A stretch of DNA of 28,684 nt from Caldithrix sp964598255 (GCA_964598255.1 CAZRBA010000032.1:1-28684); one strand, 5' to 3'; shown: positions 1 to 8,505, numbered from the stretch's first letter. Numbers and translations: made by a program. Notes: generated by a model not told the origin, from the letters alone.

Positions 1-2
1 TA

Positions 3-20
3 ACCCGTTGTGCAAATTAA
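3..20 (+). repeat. Left terminal inverted repeat of the IS982 element
   Basis: ACCCGTTGTGCAAATTAA matches the complement of the sequence at 994-1011 at 17 of 18 positions. It lies at the 3' end of the minus-strand transposase gene. Confidence 0.88.
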
Positions 21-922
21 GTAATAGCATGTTTGGTATGGCATAACTGATTGCCGAATTTATATTTATTCAGATATTGAACTAAAGTATATCCTGTAAT
101 TTTGGATAAAATCCTTACCGAAAGTCCACGAAATGTTTTAGCATAATTGTTTATTATCTTAAATTGATCGTGCAGTTGGGAATAAAGCGTTTCTATTCTT
201 TTCCTTACTTTCCGGAAAACCGCAGGATATTTTCTATAATTTTTTTGGTTCCGACGTTTTGGCGTTTCTAATAGTAACCGATTGGTCTCAAACAATTCCA
301 TTTGTAATGGATCACTTAAATAAGCCATGTCCCCTAAAAGCCTTGCGCCAGGATAGTATTCTTTGATGTCCTCGAGATAATGAATATCAGCCATATTGGC
401 TTTTGATAAATCAAAATGCGTAATTACCCCGTTAACCGTTGCAATAGCATGAAGTTTATAACCGAAATAGGTCGTCTTTTGCGCTGCACAATAACCAAAG
501 GATGGTGAGGTATCATAATTCTCTTTGCAAATCTTGAGACGTCTAGCCCGACTAAATTTCGAAATGGGCAGGGGCATAGAATCAACAATAAAAGTATCTT
601 CACCATAGGTTAATTCTTGTACAATATTCACTCGCAAAGCTTCTATGAGTTTAAATAACATCTTACGTCTTTTATTGTAAACGCTTCTTTCTATTAAGTT
701 AGGAAAAAGTTTTTTGTAATTTTTATTCAATTTCTTGAATAAATAGTTTTCACTATCGATCATGAGAATCTCGGATAACAAACTTAAAGTAATGACTTCC
801 GCATCAGAAAACTTTGGTTTTGGTCCCGGACGTTTGATATTTCCGTCTTTATTCAATATATTTGACATAGTTTGTTTGACAAAAGATAAAATCATATCAA
901 AGTTTTCTCTAAATTTGTCCAT
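17..922 (-). CDS. IS982 family transposase
   Basis: This 301-residue DDE transposase should cut and join the ends of its own insertion sequence. The catalytic residues fit the IS982 pattern: Asp114 in FIVDSMPLP, Asp198 in LLGDMAYLS and Glu244 in RKRIETLYSQL. The YFGYKLH segment near residue 152 is also typical. Length matches a full-size family member and there is no frameshift or internal stop. The start is supported by AAGGAGT placed 5 bases before the ATG at 922. The stop codon lies within the left inverted repeat, which is common in compact IS elements. Confidence 0.95.
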   Translation of the reverse strand: MDKFRENFDMILSFVKQTMSNILNKDGNIKRPGPKPKFSDAEVITLSLLSEILMIDSENYLFKKLNKNYKKLFPNLIERSVYNKRRKMLFKLIEALRVNIVQELTYGEDTFIVDSMPLPISKFSRARRLKICKENYDTSPSFGYCAAQKTTYFGYKLHAIATVNGVITHFDLSKANMADIHYLEDIKEYYPGARLLGDMAYLSDPLQMELFETNRLLLETPKRRNQKNYRKYPAVFRKVRKRIETLYSQLHDQFKIINNYAKTFRGLSVRILSKITGYTLVQYLNKYKFGNQLCHTKHAIT

Positions 923-993
923 GATTACTCCTTGTTTTTGTTTGTGTTATTGCTAATTTAGCAATTGGAGTAATTGTGGACAATTATTTCTTA

Positions 994-1011
994 TTAATTT
1001 GCACAACGCGT
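994..1011 (-). repeat. Right terminal inverted repeat of the IS982 element
   Basis: Read on the minus strand this is ACGCGTTGTGCAAATTAA, which pairs with the left end. It is about 70 bp upstream of the transposase start, leaving room for the transposase promoter inside the element. Confidence 0.88.
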
Positions 1012-1038
1012 GAAAGCCTAATAATCCGATAATTTTAT

Positions 1039-1563
1039 TTATCTTTCTTTTTCGGCAAGTTTTTGCATTACCAATTCCATTTTATTTTGCCATTTTAAAA
1101 TGCGGTCGATAACCTCCCGTACCGCCCCTTTGCCTCCGGGCGCTACCGTTACGTAATCACAAATTGCCTTTACTTCGTCGCGGGCATTGGCCACCGCAAC
1201 ACTAAAGCCCACTCTCTTTAAAATCGGCACATCCAGCACGTCGTCGCCAATGTAGCAAATTTCATCATCGCTCAATTCAAAATCGCGCTTTACACGTTCG
1301 TAATCCGGTAATTTTTTAAAGCTACCCTGATAAACCACATCCATTCTTAATTCGTGAGCCCGACGTTCGACCAAAGCCGAAAGGCGCCCGGTAATAATAC
1401 CGGTTTTTAATCCTGCCAACCGGGCCAGAGTAATGCCCATACCATCCTGAACGTTAAATATTTTCAATTCGTCTCCAGATGAGGAATAGATGATTTCTCC
1501 GTTGGTTAAAACTCCGTCCACATCCATCAAAATCATTTTTATTTTCGAAATTTTCTTTCGCAT
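1039..1563 (-). CDS. kdsC: 3-deoxy-D-manno-octulosonate 8-phosphate phosphatase (KdsC)
   Basis: This cytoplasmic HAD-superfamily enzyme removes phosphate from Kdo-8-phosphate to give free Kdo for lipopolysaccharide inner-core assembly. The 174-residue protein has the usual KdsC length. The catalytic motif DVDG (Asp14, Asp16) is followed by LTNGEI and the family-typical IITGR segment, and YIGDDVLDVPIL supplies the metal-binding aspartates. The C-terminal PGGKGAVRE stretch is a KdsC signature. The ATG at 1563 is preceded by AAGGTG at good spacing. It lies in the same minus-strand cluster as kdsA, which makes the preceding pathway intermediate. The IS982 copy ends 27 bp after its stop and may have separated it from further envelope genes. 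Confidence 0.95.
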   Translation of the reverse strand: MRKKISKIKMILMDVDGVLTNGEIIYSSSGDELKIFNVQDGMGITLARLAGLKTGIITGRLSALVERRAHELRMDVVYQGSFKKLPDYERVKRDFELSDDEICYIGDDVLDVPILKRVGFSVAVANARDEVKAICDYVTVAPGGKGAVREVIDRILKWQNKMELVMQKLAEKER

Positions 1564-1653
1564 ACGCGCACCTTCGATTTTATTGTACCTGCTTCTGCCC
1601 TTTCGGGAGGCGGTCGCTTCTTTTTTTTAAATCGGCACCAAACAATTGGCACC

Positions 1654-2178
1654 TTATCGATTTTTGAGAAAGTCGATTATCGCTTTACAAAATAGGGGTA
1701 AGTCGTCCGGATTGCGGCTGGAAATCATATTACGATCCTTAACAACGGGTTTGTTAACCCAAACCGCACCGGCGTTTTCCAAATCGTCTTTAATACCCGG
1801 TGTTGAGGTGCATGTGTATCCTTTCATAATACCGGCCGAAATGGCAATCCAGCCGCCATGGCATATGTGGGCAATTAATTTACCGGACTTGCAAATCGAA
1901 GCAGTAAGCGCCTTCACCTTATCGCTGCGACGCAAGCGATCCGGGGCGAAACCTCCGGAAAGAATCAAACCGTCAAAGTCATCGGCACGAACATCGTCAA
2001 GCGAAACCGTAGCCTTAAACGGGTAACCGTGCTTTCCGCGATATAATCTACCGGCCTGTGGTGCGGCCACCACCACTTCGGCTCCGGCCTCAGTCAAACG
2101 AATTTTGGGATACAGCAGTTCAAGGTCTTCGTACAAATCTTCCACAAACATTAAAATACGCTTGCCCTCGAGTTCCAT
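1654..2178 (-). CDS. DJ-1/PfpI family protein
   Basis: This is a 174-residue single-domain member of the class I glutamine amidotransferase-like superfamily that includes PfpI proteases and DJ-1/YajL glyoxalase or deglycase proteins. The nucleophile is Cys106 in AHICHGGW with His107 beside it; the N-terminal acidic residue expected near the active site is Glu13 in FVEDLYEDLE. LILSGGFAPD is the conserved loop before the nucleophile. I chose the ATG at 2178 because AAGGAGA lies about 6 bases upstream; a longer reading to 2265 lacks such a site and adds an unconserved basic extension. It sits between a transporter gene and kdsC. The substrate is unknown; stress protection by repair or detoxification of glycated molecules is plausible. 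Confidence 0.88.
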   Translation of the reverse strand: MELEGKRILMFVEDLYEDLELLYPKIRLTEAGAEVVVAAPQAGRLYRGKHGYPFKATVSLDDVRADDFDGLILSGGFAPDRLRRSDKVKALTASICKSGKLIAHICHGGWIAISAGIMKGYTCTSTPGIKDDLENAGAVWVNKPVVKDRNMISSRNPDDLPLFCKAIIDFLKNR

Positions 2179-2286
2179 GAATTTTCTCCTTGTATTTAAA
2201 CATCTCTTTTTATTCGATTGCATACGGCCCAAATTTCCGTTCGGATTTTTCAACCGAAAACGCAATCGACCATGAGCAGGGTACGT

Positions 2287-3612
2287 TTATTCCGCAGCAG
2301 CCGCTTTGCGCTTGTCAATGTAATCGCAAACGTATTTGTAAATCATAAGCAAAACAAAAGCAGCTATTCCTACCAGCGCGTAAAAATACCAAATATAATG
2401 GGCGTGCTCATAGGCCGTTGCTATTTGCGTTTGGCTTAAAGTACGCGGATCTGGACAATATTTGTCTAATAGATAGCCACTAGAAACAAATGCGAACAAT
2501 CCGGCAAAAAAAGTGGTTAAATGCGAATATCCGAGATAAAGTCCTTCTTCGCCTTTCGGGGCCTGTTTGGACGCATATTCCAAAAATCGGGGCGACAAAA
2601 ACGTCTCGGCCAAACCCTGCAGCGAAATTCCCAAAATCAAACTAAGCGTAATGGGATGCAAATGAAAAAGTCCGAATACAGAAACGGGATTTCCCAATAT
2701 CGAACCGAATACGGGACTCAGGGCAATGGTCAATGCGGAAAACGGAATGATCAAAAGCCCGATGCCAATCGAACCAACCGGAGAAATTTTCCGCGCCAGA
2801 TGCGTAACAGGCACCACCAAAAGCACCACCACAAAAGGATTGATATTCGCCAACCATTCTGGAGAGGCATGCTCACCGACTAAACGCAGCGTATATTTGG
2901 GCATGGTGGCGTACAATTGGTTTTGGATAGCCCAAAACCCGGCCACAATAAGAATTAGGGCCATAAAGCGAACATTCTTTAAAACCTTAATCAATCCGTT
3001 TAGGGTTTCTTTAAGACTTTTGCCTTTGCCGGTTGTGTCGATATCTTTGTACAAAAAATAGACGATAACCAAAGCGACAAAAGCCATAGCGGCCGCATAA
3101 AAATTAATGTAACGCAACCCCAGCTCTATGCGTAAAGGCTTGGCAATGGTTTTTCCCAAAAAGGCACCAATGTTCACCATCATGTAAAAAATAGAATATG
3201 CACGTGCACGATGACGTTCGTCGGAGGCCTTGGCCGCCGTTCCCGAGATGATGGGCTTAACAAACGATCCGCCTAACATAATAAATGCAAGCGCCGTAAC
3301 GGCCGTGATTTTATTGGGCCAAAGGCCAAGGAAGAAATACCCTCCGGCAAGCAGGGCAAAAGCCAATATCAAAGCCTGACGAAATCCCATTTTATCCGAA
3401 AGCGCCCCGGTAAAGGTTGGAGCCATGTAAATTAAAGAAGCAAACAAACCGGTTACCCAACCGGTTTCTACATCGGTAAATCCGACTTCGCGTGTCAAAT
3501 AAACGGCAAGCACAATAAACATACCGTAATAAGCGGCCCGTTCGAACAATTCAATCGTATTTGCCACCCAAAATTCGCGGGGAAATTTCCAGCTTAGTTT
3601 TTCTTCTGCCAA
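2287..3612 (-). CDS. POT/PTR-type MFS transporter
   Basis: This 441-residue inner-membrane protein has about twelve hydrophobic segments and ends in a basic tail. The first helix carries ELFERAAYYG, which fits the ExxERxxYY motif used for proton coupling in proton-dependent oligopeptide transporters. SDKMGFRQ between helices 2 and 3 is the MFS loop motif. Substrate is probably a small peptide or related solute, but the sequence does not settle it. Translation most likely starts at a TTG at 3612: AAGGAG lies 8 bases before it and no in-frame ATG is close. It sits between kdsA and the PfpI gene on the same strand and may be cotranscribed with them. Confidence 0.85.
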   Translation of the reverse strand: MAEEKLSWKFPREFWVANTIELFERAAYYGMFIVLAVYLTREVGFTDVETGWVTGLFASLIYMAPTFTGALSDKMGFRQALILAFALLAGGYFFLGLWPNKITAVTALAFIMLGGSFVKPIISGTAAKASDERHRARAYSIFYMMVNIGAFLGKTIAKPLRIELGLRYINFYAAAMAFVALVIVYFLYKDIDTTGKGKSLKETLNGLIKVLKNVRFMALILIVAGFWAIQNQLYATMPKYTLRLVGEHASPEWLANINPFVVVLLVVPVTHLARKISPVGSIGIGLLIIPFSALTIALSPVFGSILGNPVSVFGLFHLHPITLSLILGISLQGLAETFLSPRFLEYASKQAPKGEEGLYLGYSHLTTFFAGLFAFVSSGYLLDKYCPDPRTLSQTQIATAYEHAHYIWYFYALVGIAAFVLLMIYKYVCDYIDKRKAAAAE

Positions 3613-3626
3613 ACAGATCTCCTTTT
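3610..3626 (-). promoter_or_regulatory. Ribosome binding site fixing a TTG start for the MFS transporter
   Basis: On the minus strand the sequence reads AAAAGGAGATCTGTTTG. The AAGGAG core is correctly spaced from the TTG at 3612-3610, and MAEEKLSWKF follows directly. This is the main argument for the non-ATG start. Confidence 0.7.
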
Positions 3627-3697
3627 AATTTTAATGTTCTGTCTTTACAAAATTGTTAACTGCATACGGTACTGCCCCATTTAAACAGATCGAGGTG

Positions 3698-4588
3698 TTA
3701 AAAATCAAGTTTCATTTTTTGCGCATAATCTTTGTAATCGTATAGCCCTTCTTCATCATGAGGTAAATAGGGTTTGATTAGCTCGTCAATAGCTTTGGCC
3801 TGCTTGAGTAATTCTTCCAATTTTTGCAAAGGCAGCATGCTGGCAGCATCGCAAAGAGCACCGTCGCAATCGGGATGAGTTTCGATGAACAACGCATCCA
3901 CACCGGCAGCCACCCCAGCCCGCGTAAGACCGAAAATAAATTCCTTGGCACCGCCTCGCCGATCGCTGCTGCTTACTCCGTATTTGCGAATTGCATGGGT
4001 CGTATCCAATACCACAGGGTACCCCAAATCGCGCATGATTTTAAGATTGCGCATATCAATAATCAGGTTATGATAGCCAAAAAAGGTGCCACGTTCGGTG
4101 AGTAAAATTTTATCATTTCCCTGACCGTTAATTTTATTAATCGCCGTTTGCATATCCGAAGCGGCTAAGAATTGTCCTTTTTTCACATTAACCACCTTGC
4201 CGGTTTTGGCCACGGCCAACAAAAGAGACGTTTGCATGGAAAGAAAGGCCGGAATTTGAATCACATCCAGCACTTCTCCGCACGCGGGCGCATCGTGCCG
4301 ATCGTGAATATCGGAAAGCACAGGAATGCCAAACGTTTCTTTGACCTTTTGTAAAATACGCAATCCTTTGTCCAATCCGGGTCCCTGGTAACTGGTTGCC
4401 GAAGAACGGTTATCTTTTAAGTAAGAAGATTTGAAAATGAGCGGCATTTTCAGACGATCGGCAATCGCTTTTACCTTTTCCGCCGTTTTTAAAACAATAT
4501 CTTCGCTCTCGATTACGCATGGCCCGGCTATTAGGGCCAAGGGATGCCCCTCGCCAATGGCAATATTACCCACATGTATGGTTTTCAT
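3698..4588 (-). CDS. kdsA: 3-deoxy-8-phosphooctulonate synthase (KdsA)
   Basis: KdsA condenses phosphoenolpyruvate with arabinose 5-phosphate to make Kdo-8-phosphate in the cytoplasm, the first committed step to Kdo. The 296-residue protein includes FKSSYLKDNRSS for substrate binding, VNVKKGQF, the TERGTFFGYHNL segment and DTTHAIRKYG. Cys24 in LIAGPCVIES occupies the position that is Cys in metal-dependent enzymes such as that of Aquifex and Asn in the metal-independent Escherichia coli enzyme. The His of DTTHA, Glu of ETHPD and Asp of LCDAAS complete the expected metal site. The start ATG is at 4588. kdsC, two genes downstream on the same strand, supports a shared lipopolysaccharide role. 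Confidence 0.96.
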   Translation of the reverse strand: MKTIHVGNIAIGEGHPLALIAGPCVIESEDIVLKTAEKVKAIADRLKMPLIFKSSYLKDNRSSATSYQGPGLDKGLRILQKVKETFGIPVLSDIHDRHDAPACGEVLDVIQIPAFLSMQTSLLLAVAKTGKVVNVKKGQFLAASDMQTAINKINGQGNDKILLTERGTFFGYHNLIIDMRNLKIMRDLGYPVVLDTTHAIRKYGVSSSDRRGGAKEFIFGLTRAGVAAGVDALFIETHPDCDGALCDAASMLPLQKLEELLKQAKAIDELIKPYLPHDEEGLYDYKDYAQKMKLDF

Positions 4589-4628
4589 AAATTACCTCCG
4601 GATTATTTTTCAATATTTAGTATTTCCT

Positions 4629-5411
4629 TTATCTCGGCAGACGAATGCCCATCCCAAACGCAACAAACCAATCTGCAGATTGTGTATTCAAACCTTTCCC
4701 TCCGTAAATATAGGCAATGGTATTGCGTTTAATCAGCAAATTTAACCCGCCGTCAAAATACATTTCGGCATCGGTATCTTTGGGATGCTTTGCGGAAAAT
4801 TCGATAAACGAGGATGTTTGCGGCGAAAATTCCACTCTTAATGCCAGAGCGTAAAAATACTCTGCATAATCGTTATTGCGGTAGCTCACAGCCACATTGT
4901 AATCCAAGCTGGCGGCATCGCTTAAAGGATGCGATGCGATTAATACGGCTTGCGGTTCAACGTACTTAGAAACAATTTGCTCCGATCCCACCGGTAAATC
5001 GGCCTGCAATAACAAGGAGGCATCGGGAATCAAAGCATGTTTATGTTCTAAAAAATGCCACTTGCCGCCCAACGAAATTCCTTGAACCGAAGTGACACTG
5101 CTTTTGGCACTTAATATTTTATCGCGCTGGTACAAAAAACCGCTTTGTAAACGGAGTTCAAGCGATTTACTCAGGCCGAATCGGATAAGCGTATGTGCCA
5201 ATTGGAACCGCTTCCGTTCCAGATTGGGGCTGTCCGGAAACTTTGTGTCTTGTCGGTACGACATTTCGCTTTCGATTTGCAAACGGAATTTCCGCACCGT
5301 TCGATAATTATTGCTCAGCCCCGGCTGATCCGCCTTGATTGCGCCATAATATTGGGCCCAGACTATTTGGACGCTAAAAAGAGATATCAAAAAAATTAAA
5401 ATTGAACGCAT
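4629..5411 (-). CDS. Putative outer-membrane beta-barrel protein
   Basis: This 260-residue protein begins with a signal peptide of about 19 residues (hydrophobic core ILIFLISLFSVQIVWA, cleavage before QYYG). The mature part has many short strands of alternating polarity. Its opening DQPGLSNNYRTV followed by FRLQIESEMSY resembles the start of the phenol-degradation MetA-like transporter family of small outer-membrane barrels. The end, FGMGIRLPR, looks like a last strand but lacks the terminal Phe. The start is well supported by GGGAGGAG before the ATG at 5411. It lies 40 bp upstream of kdsA on the same strand, so it may head the same transcript. The substrate and exact family are uncertain. 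Confidence 0.6.
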   Translation of the reverse strand: MRSILIFLISLFSVQIVWAQYYGAIKADQPGLSNNYRTVRKFRLQIESEMSYRQDTKFPDSPNLERKRFQLAHTLIRFGLSKSLELRLQSGFLYQRDKILSAKSSVTSVQGISLGGKWHFLEHKHALIPDASLLLQADLPVGSEQIVSKYVEPQAVLIASHPLSDAASLDYNVAVSYRNNDYAEYFYALALRVEFSPQTSSFIEFSAKHPKDTDAEMYFDGGLNLLIKRNTIAYIYGGKGLNTQSADWFVAFGMGIRLPR

Positions 5412-5810
5412 GGTTCTCCTCCCGTGTCGGCCTTAAAAAAAATACCATTTTTAACCCGCAGAAGCCACCGAATTGCAATCGATCGGACTCTGTCGGTTTA
5501 ATTGCGAATTGCTGCATTAGTTAATCAAATGTACAAAGCCGAGGTTTTAAAATCAAAAGGCTTATTTTATACCCCATTTTTCTCGGCATCGGGGAAAAAA
5601 TTCTTATTGCAAAACAATGTAAAGCCGGACGGCACCAATACAAAAATCCTTGGACAATAACATCCTCCACAATGTCTCTCCCCGAAAACTCGATGAGACA
5701 CACATTAATCTCGATCTTTCCGATAAAAGGTCATCTCAAAATAGCCGATCCTTAAAAACATACCGGTAAGTACAACAAGCAACGATCACCAATTCTAAAT
5801 CTCATTCTTC
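5412..5810. other. Intergenic region between divergent transcription units
   Basis: About 400 bp separate the minus-strand barrel gene from the plus-strand TetR operon. A weak minus-strand reading frame at 5521-5703 has no ribosome site and no recognisable product, so I treat the stretch as noncoding. It must contain the promoter of the minus-strand cluster, but I see no convincing -35/-10 pair for it. Confidence 0.6.
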
Positions 5811-5839
5811 TTGCAGCGTACATTTTTGGTTCGTATATT
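5811..5839 (+). promoter_or_regulatory. Sigma-70-like promoter of the TetR/ABC export operon
   Basis: TTGCAG at 5811-5816 and TATATT at 5834-5839 are separated by exactly 17 bp. Predicted transcription begins about 7 bases after the -10 box, inside the palindrome at 5843-5858, some 35 bases before the TetR start codon. This is the best-formed promoter in the window. Confidence 0.7.
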
Positions 5840-5842
5840 ATC

Positions 5843-5858
5843 GACCGACGAGTCGGTC
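5843..5858. promoter_or_regulatory. Putative TetR operator palindrome
   Basis: GACCGAC-GA-GTCGGTC is a perfect inverted repeat with 7-bp arms, the size and form expected for a TetR-family dimer site. It starts four bases after the -10 box, covers the predicted transcription start, and lies 22 bp upstream of the TetR gene. This placement predicts autorepression of the whole operon. Confidence 0.72.
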
Positions 5859-5879
5859 ATAATAAAAAGCGAAATACCA

Positions 5880-6527
5880 ATGCCTAAAATTGTAAATCGG
5901 CAAAAAAAGAAAGAACAAATTTTAAATGCAGCCTTTAACGTATTTGCAAAAAAAGGGTTTAATGCCACCAAAATGATCGATATCGCCCGCGAAGCCAATA
6001 TGGGTAAAGGCACTTTGTACGAATATTTTAAAAACAAAAAAGAAATTTTTTCCGCCCTTTTTGCCTTTTTGTTTCAGGATTTTGACCGCGAGTTTCAGCA
6101 ACGCATTACAGCCATTTCCGATCCTGTAGAAAAAATTCGGCTCATCATTCAAATTTACTTCGTCGATGTCATCAAGCGTTACGGCGATTTCATTAAAATT
6201 GTCATGGATTTTTGGATGGCCGAAGCCCATCGCGAATCCACTGCCATGCCCGCATCTGCCCTGAATTTGGCGGATATGTATGACGGTTACACCAAACTCA
6301 TCGCCCGAATTATTCGCGAAGGCATCGAACAACACATTTTTCAAGCGGTTAATACCGAACATTACGCCGCCATGTTATTGGCCATTTTTGACGGCCTGTA
6401 TTTACAAATCTTCCTGAATGTGCACAAATTCAACGTCAACGAAATCGCCGATTCGATTTTCCGTTTATTCCTGAACAGTCTTACCAACATTAAACAGGCA
6501 GGAGACAGCGATGAAAATCCAAATTAA
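5880..6527 (+). CDS. TetR/AcrR family transcriptional regulator
   Basis: This 215-residue protein is a probable ligand-responsive repressor. Residues 12-57 form the TetR DNA-binding domain: EQILNAAFNVFAKKGF, then the helix-turn-helix TKMIDIAREANMGKGTLYEYFKNK, where GTLYEYF is the recognition helix. The rest is a helical ligand-binding and dimerisation domain. I prefer the ATG at 5880 over an upstream ATG at 5811, because family members begin about 10 residues before EQIL and the upstream reading crosses the promoter and operator. No strong ribosome site precedes it. It heads the export operon and its last 17 bases overlap the next gene, so it probably controls that operon and itself. Confidence 0.9.
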   Translation: MPKIVNRQKKKEQILNAAFNVFAKKGFNATKMIDIAREANMGKGTLYEYFKNKKEIFSALFAFLFQDFDREFQQRITAISDPVEKIRLIIQIYFVDVIKRYGDFIKIVMDFWMAEAHRESTAMPASALNLADMYDGYTKLIARIIREGIEQHIFQAVNTEHYAAMLLAIFDGLYLQIFLNVHKFNVNEIADSIFRLFLNSLTNIKQAGDSDENPN

Positions 6528-7278
6528 ACAAATACGTTTTTTTTTCTTATTGATTTTTATTTTGCTTACCGTAGCACCTTCGTTTGCCGATCAAAAGGCA
6601 ACGGACATTGTGCGGGCATCCGAAAACAAAATGCGCGGCAAAAGCTCCGTAAGCGTGGCCACTTTACAGGTTGTCCGTCCCAAGTGGTCTCGCTCCATAA
6701 CCATGAAAATATGGGCACTCGAACCTGATTACGCTTTGATTTTAATTACCAAACCCGCACGAGACAAAGGCACCGTTACCCTAAAACGCAAACGCGAAGT
6801 TTGGAATTGGATTCCTTCCATTCGTCGCATGATTAAAATTCCGCCATCCATGATGTTACAACCGTGGATGGGTTCGGACTTTACTAACGACGATTTGGTG
6901 CGGGAATCGTCCGTTGTTAGCGATTACACCCATACTATTATCGGCCGTGACACCATTCAGGGTTACACCTGTTACAAAATCCGTTTTGATCCCAAACCAG
7001 AGGCCGGTGTGGTTTGGGGCAAAATTATCGCCTGGATTTCCGTAAAAGATTTGTTGCAACTAAAAGCCGATTATTTTGATGAGGACGGCCGACTTATCAA
7101 AACCATGACCGGTTCGAAAATCAAAAAATTGGGCGGACGCCTTTTGCCCTCCCGTTGGGTAATTCTGCCGCATAACAAACCGGGCCACAAAACCATTTTC
7201 GAATACCACTCGATTCGTTTTAACGTCAAATTAAAACCGTCTTTTTTTTCGCAACAAAACATGAAACGCCTTCATTAG
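6511..7278 (+). CDS. LolA-like outer membrane lipoprotein-sorting protein
   Basis: This 255-residue periplasmic protein starts with a signal peptide of about 26 residues (FFFLLIFILLTVAPSFA, then DQKATD). The mature part matches the pattern of the LolA/LolB-like convex beta-sheet proteins, including TLKRKREVWNWIPSIRRMIKIPPSMM, MGSDFTNDDLVRES and YTCYKIRFDPKPEAGVVWGKI. Such proteins shield lipids or lipoproteins crossing the periplasm. The ATG at 6511 follows AGGAG at good spacing and overlaps the end of the TetR gene by 17 bases, so the two are translated from one transcript. The genes that follow encode FtsX-type permeases and an ATPase, which suggests it accepts cargo released by them. The cargo is unknown. 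Confidence 0.85.
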   Translation: MKIQIKQIRFFFLLIFILLTVAPSFADQKATDIVRASENKMRGKSSVSVATLQVVRPKWSRSITMKIWALEPDYALILITKPARDKGTVTLKRKREVWNWIPSIRRMIKIPPSMMLQPWMGSDFTNDDLVRESSVVSDYTHTIIGRDTIQGYTCYKIRFDPKPEAGVVWGKIIAWISVKDLLQLKADYFDEDGRLIKTMTGSKIKKLGGRLLPSRWVILPHNKPGHKTIFEYHSIRFNVKLKPSFFSQQNMKRLH

Positions 7279-7290
7279 CAGGAGAAATTC

Positions 7291-8505
7291 ATGTACATCA
7301 ATTTAAGCTGGCGTAATATCTGGCGGAATAAAAAACGAACGCTTATTGCCGTGGCTTCGGTATTTTTTGCCGTTATTATTGCCGTAAGTACACGTTCCAT
7401 GCAACTGGGTTCCTATGCATATATGATCAAATCTACCGCTCATTTTTATACAGGATTCCTGCAAATCCAACAAAAAGGCTATTGGGACAATCAATCGTTA
7501 GATTACACCATGGATGCGGACAGCATCAATTACCAAACCGTTGCTTCCGTAGCCCATGTTACCGCCGTTGCGCCGCGGCTAGAATCCTTTGCCCTGCTTT
7601 CCTACGGTAAAACCACACGCGTGGGACAAGTTATCGGCATCGATCCGATTAAGGAAAACCGGGCTACCAATTTAAAATCCCGTTTGGTTAAGGGTAGGTA
7701 TCTAAATCCTGAAGATCGGGCCGTGCTCATTAGTCAGGGACTGGCTAAAATGCTCAATATTTCCGTCGGCGATAGCCTAATCCTTTACGGACAGGCCTAC
7801 CAAGGACAAATTGCCGCTGGATTATTACCGGTCCAAGGCATTGTCAAATACCCGGTTAGCGAATTAAACAATACCATGGTTTATTTACCCTTGCCTGTGG
7901 CACAGGAATTGTATCTGACCGGCAACAGGCTTACTTCTTTAGCCGTAATGATTGACGCCGAACGGCATCTTGATTTTGTCAAATCGCATTTAACCGCCGT
8001 TATCCCCCCGCATTACACCGTTTTGGATTGGAAGGCAATGCTGCCCGATTTACACGAAAGCATTCAATTCGATAATGTTTCGGGTAAAATTATGCTGGCC
8101 ATTTTGTACGTGGTTATTGCTTTTGGGGTATTCGGCACCATAATTATGATGATGAACGAACGCAAAAGGGAATTCGGAATTTTAATTTCGATCGGGATGA
8201 AAAAAATCCGTCTGATTTTTGTTACCTTCTACGAAATTTTATTTATCTCGTTTATCGGTGCCCTAAGCGGCATATTGGGCGCTATTCCCATTGTCTGGTA
8301 TTTTTCTTTACATCCTATTCACATGAGTGGTCCGGCGGCACAAGTGTACGACATGCTGGGTATCGAACCGATATTCTGTTTTAGTACCAACCCTTATATT
8401 TTTCTTAACCAGGCATTGGTTGTGTTTATCATAGCCCTTGTTACCTTTGCCTATCCTCTTTTCTTTTTAAGACGGTTGCAACCCAGCACGGCCATTCGTT
8501 CATAG
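7291..8505 (+). CDS. ABC transporter permease, FtsX/LolC-E type (first)
   Basis: This 404-residue inner-membrane protein has the FtsX/MacB topology: one helix near residues 13-35 after the cytoplasmic start INLSWRNIWRNKKRT, a large periplasmic domain to about residue 260, and three further helices in the C-terminal third. The conserved cytoplasmic loop MNERKREFGILISIGMKK is where the ATPase couples. Proteins of this class extract lipoproteins, lipids or peptides from the inner membrane rather than moving solutes through a channel. AGGAG precedes the ATG by 7 bases and the gap to the LolA-like gene is only 12 bp. The next gene is a same-length paralogue, so the two probably form a heterodimer like LolC/LolE. 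Confidence 0.9.
   Translation: MYINLSWRNIWRNKKRTLIAVASVFFAVIIAVSTRSMQLGSYAYMIKSTAHFYTGFLQIQQKGYWDNQSLDYTMDADSINYQTVASVAHVTAVAPRLESFALLSYGKTTRVGQVIGIDPIKENRATNLKSRLVKGRYLNPEDRAVLISQGLAKMLNISVGDSLILYGQAYQGQIAAGLLPVQGIVKYPVSELNNTMVYLPLPVAQELYLTGNRLTSLAVMIDAERHLDFVKSHLTAVIPPHYTVLDWKAMLPDLHESIQFDNVSGKIMLAILYVVIAFGVFGTIIMMMNERKREFGILISIGMKKIRLIFVTFYEILFISFIGALSGILGAIPIVWYFSLHPIHMSGPAAQVYDMLGIEPIFCFSTNPYIFLNQALVVFIIALVTFAYPLFFLRRLQPSTAIRS

Larger units (their letters stand above)
3..1011 (-). mobile_element. Complete IS982-family insertion sequence
   Basis: The element is about 1 kb long, the usual size for IS982, and carries one transposase gene. Its ends are inverted repeats of 18 bp with one mismatch: 3-20 reads ACCCGTTGTGCAAATTAA and the complement of 994-1011 reads ACGCGTTGTGCAAATTAA. 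The target-site duplication cannot be verified because only two bases lie outside the left end. The right end is 27 bp beyond the kdsC stop codon, so the element inserted directly downstream of that gene. An intact gene with near-perfect ends suggests a recent and perhaps still mobile copy. Confidence 0.92.

Noticed and set aside
2179..2265. Longer PfpI protein starting at 2265
   Set aside because: The extra 29 residues are basic and unlike the family, and AAGGAGA is positioned for the ATG at 2178.
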